A DNA stretch of 64,000 nucleotides from Tetraselmis striata (Eukaryota; Chlorophyta; Chlorodendrophyceae; Chlorodendrales; Chlorodendraceae), in assembly GCA_006384855.1 (NCBI GenBank), contig VCJN01000900.1:1-64000 (forward strand), given 5' to 3'. The translations under genes were made by a program, and so were the position numbers. The stretch's first letter is position 1. Each line of letters starts with the position of its first letter. The notes under the pieces are model-generated. The model had not been told where the DNA came from. It made no database searches and saw only the letters and a list, made by a program, of their open reading frames with translations. Of the stretch, positions 45,037 through 57,770 are shown one piece after another.

Positions 45037-48000
45037 CTACTGCTTCCCCCCCTGCAACATTCTGCGGGGACTGTCCTTCTTCTGCTTGTCACTAGTGGCC
45101 GCCAGCACCGCATCATCCACCTTGTCATCAGCCATTGCCGCCGCAGCTGCCTTCTTTGCTCTGGCAACAACGGCGAGGGTGCTGGCATCGTCAACGTGGT
45201 TGACCAGCTTGGGCGCGACCACGTTCACATCTGGATCTGCCACGACCCCGTCCTTGACAGCCAGCAGCTGGGGGAAGAACGCGGTGCCCTTGAAGCTGTC
45301 GCTGACCGGGTCGGCGTCCCCCAGGAGGATCTCCCCGGTATTGGACTTCATGCTGGGGAAGTTGACCAGCCTGAGGTCGCCCAGTCCATTGCCATCGAGC
45401 TCCAGCTCATCCCCGTTCCTCATGCTGATGGCGCTGATTACCTGAGGGTTGCCAACTGCAGCTCAGCCATCGACACGAGCGCCGACGCACCCCCCAGAAA
45501 GTATTTGTCAGAACGTGCCTGCCTTTTGCGAAAGATTTAATATGTATTTGTATGACAAGTATAAACCCAAGTATGAAGGGCTTGGTATGATGACCAAACG
45601 AAGCGCCGCGACCCGCAGGCAGAACTCCGGAAAATTCGGATTAATGCCAAGTTGTTATTGTAGGTGCGCTGGCCCCTCCTAGAGGCTGGAGCAGGTGCAA
45701 TGAGGCGGGAATGCCCTGGCACATTCAAATATATGTGGGGCCGCGTCTCGGCAGAAGGGGAACAAAACGTCGGTCGACAACCCGACATGCTTCAAATTGG
45801 GCACCGCACCTCAAGCTCTGGCGTATCAAACACCTCCAGCCCATCGCCGTTGTCGACGTCCATGTCGAGGATGCTCGGCATGGAGATGAATTTGATCTCC
45901 TCGTCGTCCGATATTTCTATTCCCTCGCCGACAACCTTGAGGCTGGGAAGCCACAGGCCGGCCAGAGCGTTTCCGGTGATATCGATTTCATCTCCAACCG
46001 ACTGTAGGGCCTTTGCAGATATCCACCGCAGCTTGTCATTGTCTTCCACTAAAAGCTCATCGTAAATGCCCTTCACGCCAGCCATGTTGAGCAACCTGAG
46101 CTCAGGGTTGTTATTGACATCGACCCTGTTGCCAATAAGGGTGCCGGCGTCCAGATTAGACCCCACGTTAGCTACCCTGAGGTCATCGTTGTTATTGATA
46201 TCCACCTCAAACACGCTCTGAAGGGCCGGTATGTTGATCAACTTCAGCTCTGGGTTCTCTTCAATCAGGATTGGGTCCTCGTCAGAGATAGTGTACTTGA
46301 GCTTGGGGAAGTCGACGATCTTGAGCTTATCGTTTGATTCCACCTGCCAGGTGGATGTCAGCACTGCGAATAACGCTCTCCAGAGGCGGGTGAGCGGTAA
46401 TGCTGGTTGAATAAAAGGCGCAGCTGAATAAGTAAGCACACTGGTAGGTTGGATCAGGCAGCCGGCGGAGCTCACCAGCAGGCCGGCAGCGCTGATGGTC
46501 TGCAGTGAGGGAAAGGACACCTTCTGCAGCTTGTCATCATTGACAAACTGGATGCCGTCGTCATCATCACCGTTCTGCGACACAATGCGAGCCCGTGTCA
46601 GTGTGGGTAGGACACAATAATAGCACATGACTATCCCTATAAATGACAAACAAAAATGATATACAAACATGGCAATGCGTTCAGACAATATGCAACATGA
46701 AGCAGCTCGGTCCCCAGTTCATGACATGACATCCGCCCTTATTGCCCTTCATCACTCGATAAAGATGACAAGCTTGGGAGAAGAGTCGCGGGCGGAGAGG
46801 GTGATCAGGAACGCACGTGGATAGCAAACAGCGGGAAGTTTGCCTCCCTCAGCTCAGGGTTGTCGTTAACCGCGAAATCATTACTTGATGCCTGCGGAAA
46901 GCGGCAATGCGAGGGGGGGGGGGGGGGGTTCAGCGTAACAATGTGAAAGCCTAAATACCTAGCCTCAGGGTGCCTACTTCTTGGATGGGCAGTAATACGC
47001 GGATGGTATTCATTGCATTTGTTTGATTTCATGCATCAGCTTAGGATAAATGCAGACACGAAATATGGATCGATTGCCACAATTATTGAGTACCTTTACT
47101 AGAATGTGATGTGTATTTATATCATTTTTGAATAATACAAACACAACCATACAAAGTAACACAGAAAGTAATACAGGCGAACACACAGTTACAGTGGGAG
47201 ATATGGAGAGAAGTAACCTTACATGATCTAAGTTGTAAATTTTTAATATAAGGATACATCTTGTATGTCCTTCAATGTGTGAGTGATGGGCTGATGCACG
47301 GTCCATGCCAGGATACTAGTCAGTGGGGGTGTGAAAGGGGAAGAAGGGGGATGGGGGGGGGGGGGGGGGGGGCGGGGGGCGGCTAGTACTTGCGCACCTT
47401 GAGCAACGGGAAGCTGATGTAAGTCAGGACTGTATTGTTACTCACATCGAAAGTGCCGTCCACCTGCTGCAGGGACGGCAAAACAAGCCTCTCCAGCTTG
47501 TCCATGTCCGTGATTTCAAATTCTCCTACCTGGCATCAGGAGTGTGTATGCACACGTTAGCCATGCCCGGCGCTGGCGGTCAGCAATTGTAGCAATCATG
47601 TTGGCATGCGCTAGCTCCCCCCATAGATGCGCGCGCCTCTCCTCCGTTTCATGCACAAAGCTCGCAAGACACCAACCCAATTTGCTGGCTATGTGACACT
47701 CCAACATATGTCTAGACTGCATCGTCATTCATCTCCACGCGCGGCTGAGCTGTAATTTAGCATGGGATGACATCTGTATAACAGGTACTTATGTCAAAAG
47801 TGGCCTAAATCCGGGTCGGCAGTTATTCGTGTCTGGATTAACGCAGTTCAGTGCTGAAGGAAGAGAAAATGTGAATTCACACTTGAAATATTATATTCAT
47901 ACATATGCATATAATTGCTTGCCGCTCGTAAGATAAATGTGGTCTGAGGACATCGTTAAGTTCCGCCAAGCTCATTCCACGCTGTGAGACTGGGTGGAGA

Positions 48001-49012
48001 GTGGGCGAAGTACATAGGACTACTCAGGTAACAATACATATTGTGCATTCAACAGTAGTCTATTTTTATTTCCTCTTGAGCTGAGCAAAATTTAGGCGTT
48101 GGACAAACATCGCGCACCGCATTTTTCAGCCTGGAAACGAGGGGCGGTGGGGGGGCGGGGGGGGGGGCGGGGGGGGGGGGGGGGGGGGGGGGGGGCGGGG
48201 GGTTTCGTAGGTATTACACATGCGCCGGGCCAGAGCGTACCTGTTTCAGAAGGGGGGCGTCAATAGCCTCTACATCGTCTAGATCATCGAATGTGAAATC
48301 GCCACCGGTGACAAGAAGCTTCGGGAAGGAAAACCTGCATGCAGCGTGGAAATTTGGCGAGATTCGTCGTCAGGTCGGGCGATCGATCGTCGGTGTTGGT
48401 GTTGCTAGTTCGGCGACGATACAATGACTGAGTATTATATATTTGTCCATGCATACTTCTGTGAGTCATCACACGTCCAATCTCATACATTACTCCTACC
48501 GCGGTCTTGTAATTTTAATAAATAGTCGAAGTCGTGTTAGGCTCAGCCAAGAAACCGGCGATGGACTACGGGTCCGTAGCTGTGTCGTTCGACATGTAGC
48601 ACACACTTAAATACCCTCGTCGGACACAGAACAAACGACGACGAAGCTACCATTGCCCACAAGATGGTGTGTGCAAGCTGCGCGCGATGCACCAGGCGAT
48701 ACTTATTCTTCATTGTGCTCACCTTGCCACGCCGTCAAAGTCAAAATCGATATCACCCGTGACCACCCGAAGCTGCCTGAAGGTCAGCTCGCCGTCCACA
48801 GCATCATCGGCGTCCAGGTCAGCCACATCCTCCAGGTTGCCGATGAAATTAACGCACTCGTTCACGACTGTCCAGGCGGGGCAGGAGTCGTCGCACTTGT
48901 TGGGCGGGTCGCAGCCGGACGTTGCGTCAGCGGCAGGAACTGCGCAAGACAGCAGGATGAGTGCTGTCGCAAGCACGGCGGTGACGACGTGCTGAGCGCT
49001 GTAGGAAACCAT
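45037..49012 (-). CDS. Secreted receptor-L-domain-like (leucine-rich) protein
   Basis: Seven exons fit: 49012-48723, 48334-48241, 47529-47398, 46891-46817, 46574-46476, 46343-45810 and 45441-45037, giving 542 residues. All but the first intron are phase 0. Residues 1-30 are a signal peptide (hydrophobic VLATALILLSCAV, likely cut after DAT or similar), followed by four Cys (CDPPNKCDDSC, ECV). The rest is a run of beta-strand repeats of the type I.N.D.L..V.FP.L..V.G, about 20-25 residues each, as in the receptor L-domain and fungal Ecm33/Sps2 wall proteins. Many turns are Asp/Asn-rich (NNNDDL, NNNPEL), which could bind calcium. The C-terminus is Lys/Ala-rich; no membrane anchor or GPI signal is clear. 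A role at the cell surface or extracellular matrix is likely; ligand unknown. Introns 2 and 3 carry long C tracts on the sense strand. Confidence 0.75.
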
Positions 49013-51060
49013 ACTGGAGCAGCTAGGCAGCGGCTACAGCAGCGTGGTGATAGCAGGCGTCCAAGTATAGGAAAATACACAGAGCTGCGTGTCGCACAAT
49101 GAGAAACGTAAAATGCGTGAGGGTGAGGGTTTGGCTTCACTACATAAGCGTAAATTGAGAAAGATGAGACTCGCAACGCCGATTTCCCGACACTTTCCCG
49201 CTGGCGGACAGTAAGCACCTTAATATCCGCCGGGATAATTTTTGCCCCGCGTGTTGTTATAGTGGGATTTATTCCGAGGGGGACGAGGGGGCGGGGGCTC
49301 GGTAACATTGGCAAGAGCGCCCTCCATTTCGTCCCGCGCGGATTCGAGGCCCGCATTAGTCGAAGGCAATATTGTCCTAGAATTGTCGAAACGAGGGCCT
49401 AGAATCGTCGAACACTACCCGAGGGTCCCCGAGAATATGTGTACCTACGAGTCTACGAGTAATATACCTGTGCACTCAGCCATATTTGTCATCTTGCCTT
49501 TGGCTTTTGCACCCGCACCCGCTTCAGGCAAAAAGAATCGTTAACACGAAACGTACACCGGAGTATATATTCCGTTTAATGGGGGCGCCAGGCGGGCCGC
49601 GCGGGGGGGGGGGGGGGGGGGTCTCATACTCATATGTGGATGTGAATCATCTACATGTTGTGTTATCACATCCGTCGAAATTAAGTATACAACCCCGTGA
49701 AAATTTACGATATACTCGTATATGACATCATTTCGTTTTCTCTATGTACACAGTGTCATGTATGTTATCTGTAACTTTTGCAGCGGGAAGGACGAGGCAC
49801 TTATAATAGGCACGAAGCCGGGTGTCTATTATAAAGCGTACCCGGGCTCGATTAGCTGCAACGACCTGCTACTGCGACGGCCTTTCTACTGTCCGAGGTG
49901 GGGAGGAGCGGGTAGGGGTGCTGAGGTGGCTCGTAGTCGCAGCAGGCGGCGTCGACGACCTCCGGTCGAGCACCCGATGAAAGAAAGCCTTAAACATATG
50001 CCCATTGCAAACCTATCTTCATATTATGTGGCGACTAGGTGGCAACCTGCAGTTGCCCAGTAGTGCCCTTTATGTACAGAGTTTGAAAGTTATTGATGAG
50101 CAAGTTAAGAGCTGTTATCCCCCGTCCCCAACGAGTAAATATAGTGATACCATCTGCGTAGTTTATAATAAAGACTGTATGTTTCTCTGCAGTACAGGCA
50201 CCAAGTGCCTACCGCAATCACGAACCCGAGTATAGGGGGACTAACATTTGAAGTGGCATCAAGATATCCTGGTCTCAGGTGGTGGATACATATTTTACCT
50301 CATGCTGCATGAAGTTCTTAATTGATAAAACTGCCATCAAGTCCCAAGACTGAAAAATCCCCCCCCCCCCCCCCCCCCCCCCCTCCTTCCCCCATATACA
50401 TCCCCATCAGCGCACCGCTGTGCGTGTGCTAGTGTGTGAGTAACGCCCCCCTCCCCCCCCCCCCCCACACACACACACACCTTTCCCTTCTGAACCCCTT
50501 TTCGTATACGCGGATGGCAGATGCTACTGCGCTTGCAAAAAAATGCGAGCGGGCTTTGAGTCTACACATGTTTTGCGATGTGATAATTGTGGGTGAATAA
50601 GACCTGCGGATTCAGGGGCTGCTATGCAGGCCGCCCTGGCTGCATGTTGAACGGCGGCACAATGGAGGGGCACGTAGGGAGCCTTGCATGGCCGGCGGAT
50701 TGATGGCCTCCATTCACCCAGCTGCAGAACTGTGTGAACAGCACATGCCCCGCCAGCTGCATTGCTTGAAATGTCACTGGCCGGGGTATATTTATGCGTT
50801 TATCATACAGGTAAATCCGAACCGAAAAATCTACCGCGCTCATATCTCGATGACCGTACATAATTGGCCCAACCGTGTCTCAATGTGTGTCCATGCATGT
50901 GGCACGTAGGGGACGCACTTCAGGTATTCGGGGGTTGCCGGTTTGGGGGGCGGTATGTACTTGTAGGTGAGAAACATGCCGGGTACACGTTTACAGCCAC
51001 TCAGCGCGCCCGCATGAGCTGGGAGCACGTGCGCGAGAGAGGTAGAGAGAGTCCAAACAG
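49013..51060. other. Intergenic region between two minus-strand genes
   Basis: Holds the upstream region of the L-domain gene and the 3' flank of the PLP-enzyme gene. G tract at 49602-49620, C tracts at 50358-50383 and 50440-50466, the last followed by (AC)n. Short plus-strand ORFs at 49722-50063 and 50005-50235 have no family features. Confidence 0.45.
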
Positions 51061-51063
51061 GTC

Positions 51064-51068
51064 TTACA
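51064..51068 (-). promoter_or_regulatory. TGTAA poly(A) signal of the PLP-enzyme gene
   Basis: TGTAA on the minus strand about 50 bp after the stop codon; a second one lies at 50991-50995. Confidence 0.4.
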
Positions 51069-51113
51069 GTCCCCGCGCCCGATGCGCCGCCAGCCTTGGA
51101 AGATAAGCAGCCC

Positions 51114-53692
51114 TCACTCCATGGACACTTGCATGCGGTCGTGCCGGTCCAGCGCCTCCACCAGCGGCTGCATCTGGTCCGCCTTCTCGTACATACCCTG
51201 ATACCGATGGGGCGAGCCACATGTAAGTTCACGACCCAGTTCACCCATTGCGCGCACACCGCCATTTCACCACAATTTTCATAACGGGGTGTTGTTGGCA
51301 TTGCTAAATCCACATGCAGCACAATACGAAACTTATATGACGGGGCCAAACACCAATTCTACACGGTCATGGCAAATACTCAGCCTCGCAACAAACGTGG
51401 TAGTGTTGTTGATGTTGTGTGTATTATAAGCACAAATTACTGGAATACACGTGAAAACCGATGCCATGGCGTAGGGTGATACTTGTAAGATACTTCATAG
51501 GTATTAGAGCGGGCCCTAGTTTTACACATTCTGGCCTTAAAGCTCAATAAATGCAACGTAATATTATCATCATTGTAATATGCCATTACAACGACAATCA
51601 TTATAATATATTTATAATGATGATTAGCGTTTAGCCCCCAATCAACCATTACGCTTTACAAAAGAAAAGGATTGGTAGATTGTCTGAGTCATGCGCACAC
51701 GGGCGTGCCACGCACCAGCAGCCCCCCGGTGTGCACAAACAGCACCTTGCGCCCAGCCCAAGCATCTGGCTCGGCGCGCATCTCATCTAGCATGCTGGCC
51801 ACCGCCTTGCCGGAGTACACGGGGTCCAGTACCACGCCCGTCTCCATTGCCACCTGAGCCGCGAGGACAACACAGGGCCAGCGGTGACGGGGGCCGGAGG
51901 TGGGGGTTACTCTAGGGTGGAGGTACTAATTTCAAGGTCAATCAGTGCATATGGTGCCAGGGGTTAGACTACAAGGCGGTAGTTTTGATTTTATATTCGG
52001 TTTTAGGTCTTCGTTGTTTCGAGCCCGTAGCTTTGGAACATAGAGTTACTCTATGGAACTCTCAAGTACATTCCATAGAGCGACGCTGAAGCTATGGAAC
52101 ACAATTTGTAGAGATGTGGATTTGTACCCGAGGTGGACGGAGATGCACGGATGCCCGGTCACAGAACCCTTTATGTACCTCCTACCAACATGGTACATAA
52201 CGGCATCCCCGAGGTGGTCGTACCTTTGTGGTAGCGCCCACACACAGAGCATCCATCCCGTGCATGTTCCGTAAAGCCAGAGGCACCCACACAGCCCTTA
52301 TAACTGCCGTGTAGCAAGAGAAAAGAACATATTCTTAGAAAGGAAGGGACTCCCCCCTCCGCCACCTCCTTTTTCTCCCCAGATTTGCCGCCACCCACAA
52401 CCACAACCATGGATAGTCAAAGTCGCCTTGCTTAAAGTCGTCAACGCCCACCGTGACGACAGATTTACCGCAGCGGGTACGACGCCACGCAGGCGCAGCA
52501 AGGGCGTTCGCAACCGCCGCACCCAGTGATGAGTCGGCCAGCCCACCTGCTTCATGACCTGCAGCTCCTCCTCCGTGCTGATGGCGTACCCGGCGCCCCT
52601 GGCGTTCACCTGCCACGCGTCTCACGTGTCAGAGCCGCGCGGCCGACGGCAAAAGAGGACCCAGGGCGGCGTACCCAGCTGGCAGCAGAGGGGCGTGTCA
52701 GAGACTGGTGGAGCTCACTGGCAGAGATGGACGGAAGTAAACAGGGGAAGCAAGTACGTCAAGGGCGGCGCACCATGCGGACAAGCTCAGCGGCGCTGGC
52801 GCCCACCGCCTCGGGGGTCGCTCCCAGGCCGCTCAGCAGGCCGTCGATGTACTCGTAAAAGTACTTCGGGCTGTCGCACACACCTGTGGGGACCGGCGGC
52901 GCAGGCGATCTCGGCAACATCACCTCGCCTCTGCTGCCCCGGATCAGGTCGAGCTATAGCGGCCATGTTTCGTCAGTCATTATAATGCATAAATATTCGA
53001 ACTAGGTAGGAGAGCCCTCAACAACACCTGGTGACGACATGTGGAATGGAACAGCTGTACACCAAGGTGAGGGGTTACACAGGGCTTGCTAGCGCGGTTT
53101 TCAATGCATCCACAACATTTTGTCATATAAGCCTCAAATCGGATTGCATGCCAGCCGCAGGAACGTTCGCTTTTCGTCTGCGATGGTTTCGTCTTCATAT
53201 GACCTCTGACAGGCATAAGCACAGGTCTTTACTCACAGTGTTCTAATAGAATAGTAATAACAAGACCAACACAAAGATTCCAATTGTGATCTGTCTGCTC
53301 GGTGCAGGTACAGGTAGTCAGTACTGGTAGAGCTGAGGCTGTCTCTTATACTTCCCAGCGCGTATAGAGGTAATCATCATCAAATAACTTAGCTTGCCAT
53401 AAGCCATAAGGTAAGTGATTTGATCCGCGTCCGATGCATCCCAATTATTTGCAGCACGCTAGTCTATGCACTGCCAATGCACTCCGCAAGCCCCGCCTCC
53501 ATCCGCATGGGAACCGGTAGTAAGTGTAAAGCTAATCAATGCAAAGAGTCAAAAATTGATGTCGGACCATATTCTGTATCATGAATAAACAAGGAGTTCA
53601 CTCACATAGCATACATTTCTTTTGGTTCCAGGGTAGGGTAGCTACCAGCGGGTACATGGTGATGGTGCTCAAAGGAGGTTTTTTATTTATTT

Positions 53693-53723
<31 letters not shown>

Positions 53724-55919
53724 GCACACCGTAGCCATGCACACGCGCGTTCCAGCCGCTCATCTTCACGCCCAGCGCCAGGCCCGCTGTGGTGCCGCCA
53801 CTGCCGCACGCCTACAGCAGCGAGCACGGATGGAGAGTCACCTCCCTTGCCCTGCTTGCTGCCGCATGCTGTGACTGGAGGTCGATGCACCGGCGCAAAC
53901 TCCGCATCAGGTTGTAGAGGCATTACCCACATTAATTCGATTACAGCTGAAGTAATATCTAGTATACTAATAAGCTTAGTAAGAAGCCACGTAATATAGC
54001 ACCGAGATTGAGATTGCGATCGAGATTGAATAATATATATCCATATATATATATTATATATATCCAAGTACACCACGAATACCACATGGAAATTCCGACT
54101 GAATGCCGCAAAATATTTTTTTGTGTTGGGGGAGGTGCGGACCCAATTAACTGCTACGGTATGCTTGTCTCGTGATGGCGTGGTGCCAAGCCTCCCAGAA
54201 CAACAACAGTCCCATCTGATATCCCGTTGCTGAGTCCATGTTCAAAAAGAGAGCCCCGCCGTCCAGGCCATATTCGCTAGGCTCTGTGCCTGTGTGGGCG
54301 GTCAATGCCTGCCATGATGATGTCTGCAAGACAAACTTCTGAGGATTGCTGAGGTGCTGCTCTCTGCGGCTGGCCCAAAAGGTTGAAGTCAGCTGCTGGC
54401 CACCCTACTAGCATATGTTGTGTTGGTGCTTGGGGTTGGGAAGAGACGTAGGAGAGGGGGGGGGGGGGGGTGCGGGAGAGGCAGCCACTCTGGCTCTTGC
54501 GTGCGATGATGAGGGGGGCCCAGGCACTTACCATCGCGATGTCAGTGATGTCGGGACACTGCGCCTGCATCTCCGCCACGGCCTCCAGGTAGCCCCAGCA
54601 GCCCAGCGAGTTGGAGCCGCCTGCCTCCCCAGCGCACCGCGGCTCAGCCATTGCCAACCATCCCCAGGTGATAAAGGCAACATGTGGTTGGGAAGGGGGT
54701 GGTCCAGGGCGAAGAGGAGAGGGAGGGGGGTGGGGGGGGGGGGGCGAGGGGGGGAGCACCGACTGGGATGACGTAGGGCCGCTTGCCCTGCGCCTCCAGC
54801 TCCGCCTTGAGCTGCCGCCCCAGCGCCTCGCTGCCCACGGTGGTATACTCCTCTTTGGTGACCTGGCAGGGCAAGCAGGGGCAAAGGGGTGCGGGCCGGG
54901 CGGCAGCTGAGTCCCAGAACCAAGACAATGTTCATGAGATGGAAAATGATATCTACAACAGTCCGCTGCCGGAAGATTGGCGGATGCATCACGGAGGCAG
55001 TTGGTGATGACATCGCGCCTGGCAGTGATGCCAAGGGACATGCGGGCTGGGCGGGTGGCTCACTTGCCTGGTGGATGTGGCAGCCGACCAGGCGCTCCAC
55101 CAGCAGGTTGCCCACCAGGCGCGGATCCTCATCCACCGCGGCGCGTGAGTTGCGTAGTATGAGGTGGCAGTCGAGGCCGAGGTACCTCGCAGCCACGGCG
55201 GTCGCGCGGCAGTGGTTGGACTGGATGCCGCCGATGGTGATGACGCAGTCGTGGCCGCCTGCCTTGGCCTCCGCCATGAGGAACTCCAGCTTGCGAACCT
55301 GCCAAAGGAAATCGGGCACGTGTGAGCTACACGCCGCAGCACACCCCGTTGTGCGCGTGCTCGGGGATGCCATGTCACTCTGTGCAGCGCTGGACGGCAA
55401 TCGGCGATGTATAGGGTACCTTATTCCCGCTCAGCTGCATGCCGGTCAGGTCGTCCCTCTGAGGTAGCACAGGTGATGCAGGTCGTCAGCCCCCCCCCCT
55501 CTCCCCCAATAAAATGACAGAATGTATACTAATGAATAATAATAAAAGGCGAGTTGAATACGGCAAGCAAGCAAAATAGAACTTCGGATATTTGCAAATC
55601 CTCCTTACTCAAGACATAAAAGCCCTGTGAACTCTTGGTGGGGGTGGCTGGGAGGCCCGCCTTGATAAAAACCTCGACGCCCTCCGGCACGCCCGGCAGG
55701 TGCCAGCGGTGCACGGGCGTGGGCAGGCAGGCGAGGGAGTAGCGCTCGGGCGGGACGCGCAAGTAAGCCGCCCAGCTGGGCGGCTCGTAGGGCCCCGCCT
55801 CCAGGAACGCCGGCCTGCCAGTCATTTCGGCGTGCGCTGCGCGTGGCACTGCATGGCGCGCGGGACGAGGTGCGGCGATCAGGGGGGACACGCGACGTCC
55901 CGTTAGGGATACTGTAAGT

Positions 55920-55953
<34 letters not shown>

Positions 55954-56234
55954 GTCTCGACGCCGGAGTACTGATGCCGCTGTGATTTGCCCCCTTCCAG
56001 CAAACTCGTTCCCTTCTAGGCTGGCTCGTGAATGTGTCGCGCAGATTTCTGCCTGACACGTGGCGATCACTCACCGCTGGGACGACCGCCGCGGCGCCTC
56101 GGGGCAGCTCCCGTTGCCTTATTTATTGTCGTCTTTCCCCCGCCGTAGCGGAAGCCGCCGAGCGACCAGCCGCCGCTGCGGGCTGGTGGGGATAACTGCG
56201 GGCGGAGCGGCACGCACGCGAGCCGCGCGGCCAT
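51114..56234 (-). CDS. D-cysteine desulfhydrase / ACC-deaminase-family PLP enzyme, organelle-targeted
   Basis: Eleven exons fit and close in frame to 449 residues: 56234-56075, 55911-55661, 55458-55420, 55298-55068, 54862-54760, 54620-54532, 53811-53730, 52883-52774, 52609-52547, 51853-51716 and 51197-51114. Introns 2 and 4 use GC donors (AAG/GCGGGC and CAG/GCAAGT); the rest are GT/AG. Residues 1 to about 82 are Arg/Ser/Ala/Pro-rich with almost no acidic residues, a likely plastid or mitochondrial transit peptide, ending before MTGRPAFLEAG (M83), which could serve as a second start. Enzyme core: FIKRDDLTGMQLSGNK with PLP lysine K150; GGIQSNHCRAT (S177-H179); IPVGGSNSLG; the phosphate loop GSGGTTAGL from G294; and the closing FVHTGGLLGMYEK. 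The family splits D-cysteine into pyruvate, H2S and ammonia, or opens ACC. Plant members with the GIQSNHCRAT sequence are D-cysteine desulfhydrases, so that is preferred. Confidence 0.85.
53428..53528 (-). repeat. Relic of the 368-bp fold-back repeat in an intron
   Basis: Reverse complement matches one end of the 36.1-37.3 kb unit (ACTTACTACCGGTTCC, GCGGATGGAGGCG.GGCTTGCGGAGTGC, AGCGTGCTGCAAATAATTGGG). It lies in intron 7 of the PLP-enzyme gene, so the unit is dispersed and not only tandem. Confidence 0.75.
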
Positions 56235-57770
56235 CGGCTGCTCAGCAGCGGCACGAGGGCAGAGGTATTGGGGCAGCTTGTGCCAGTCCTCCCGCCCTGA
56301 GTATAAGTGGGGAAAGAGCCAGCAGGGATGGGGGTTGCTGCGAGTACGACACGCCAGGCAGGTGGTAAGGATTATTTCCTCAAAATTTCCTCAAGGTGAC
56401 TTGTGATCCTGCGAGTTCGCCAACTCAAGGGAGGCGACAAGGGACGATCCGGGGATCAACGCGATCAATTGACAGGCAGGATGCGCAGGCGACCGACAAC
56501 GTAACTCGGTCCCGTCCTCTCGACTTTGTTGCAGTAGTTATATCAGGGGTAATACCAGGGGTTTATATCAGGGGTTTACCTCAGGGGTTGATATCAGGGG
56601 TAATATCAGGGGTTATATCAGGGGTTTACCCCTGGTTATATCTGTCGTATAATACGAGTGGGTGTTTAGGGCTGCAGGAACTGAACGCAGGGTTTCCCGA
56701 TAGAGGATGATGCTGATGCAGGTTCTCTTTGAAGAATGAAACCCTATTTGTCTTGACCGCGTGACAACCTCATAACCCTACCAGGACCCATGTTCTCCGC
56801 TGCTTCGTTGACCGGTTATTACCCCCTCGTCGTCGCAGCAGCGCAGCGAGGCAGCCGAGGACGGGGAAACCCCACTGCGCTGCGCAGGCCATGCCAGGAC
56901 GACCGAACCGTCCCCAAGGTGATGGCCCAACCGGATGGTCAGCACGACACACCACCAATCTCAACTACGCTACCTACCTCAACCGCACACCCCTAGCGCC
57001 AGCCCTCGTCACCAAGAAACCTACCTCCCTCTACCCGATACAGGTACGGATGCCACCCTACCGGTGCTTTGCTCCGCGCCCACCCTACACCCGTCGCCTG
57101 ACTGGTCTGTCACGTCGCGCCGACACAGAAGAATAACTCAACGGCGGCGGCAGTCGCGCCGTAGTCAGCAAGGGCCACCGCCTCCGCTCGCCCGACCCTG
57201 ATGGCCTACGTCGCGGTGCACCCATCCTTTTAGCATTTGCAGCTCGACGGTTGCTTTCACGGGGCGGTTCCGTCCCGTTCTGTCGGAGGTCCGCAAGCCA
57301 CCCAGTCGACCGGCTCGCCCCAATATTCCCTTCCGCCCCGCCTTCGGTGCCTTACACTTATCCCCCCTTCCCCGGAGACCGCCCCTGTCCAGTCGCCAGG
57401 TAAATGTCTACGTTACTCTGTAGCTCGACCAACGGCGCACTGCGGCCTGCGTCTCACCTTCGCGAGCCAACCATAACCTCGCAGCTTCGTCGAACGTGCA
57501 TACAGCGCAGTAAACCACGCGTGGCTCCACCCGGTGGTTCACGCGGCTTGACCGCCGGCAATTTGATGGCCGGCTGGCAAAGCCCTCGAATCTGATGGGC
57601 GACACACCTGCGGTCGCTAGCGTGTCAAACGCGTGGAGTCAGTGGGTATAGCGCCCGAGGCTCAACTCACGGCCCTGGGGCTGAGACGGTTGATGTATCC
57701 CTGTCTCCTCTCCTCTCCTCTCACAGGGGCACCGCTTCCCATCACAGACTGAAACCTCGACTGTGATCAC
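56235..57770. other. Divergent intergenic region (shared promoter space)
   Basis: Separates the start of the PLP-enzyme gene (-) from the secreted-protein gene (+). Contains the TATATCAGGGGT repeats at 56538-56642. A TCTCC run (57700-57722) lies about 50 bp before the downstream start codon. No gene seen; short ORFs lack family features. Confidence 0.45.
56538..56642. repeat. Short tandem repeat TATATCAGGGGT
   Basis: Seven to eight copies of (T/G)ATATCAGGGGT or close variants, spaced 14-20 bp apart, with a final inverted copy (ACCCCTGGTTATA). Confidence 0.8.
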
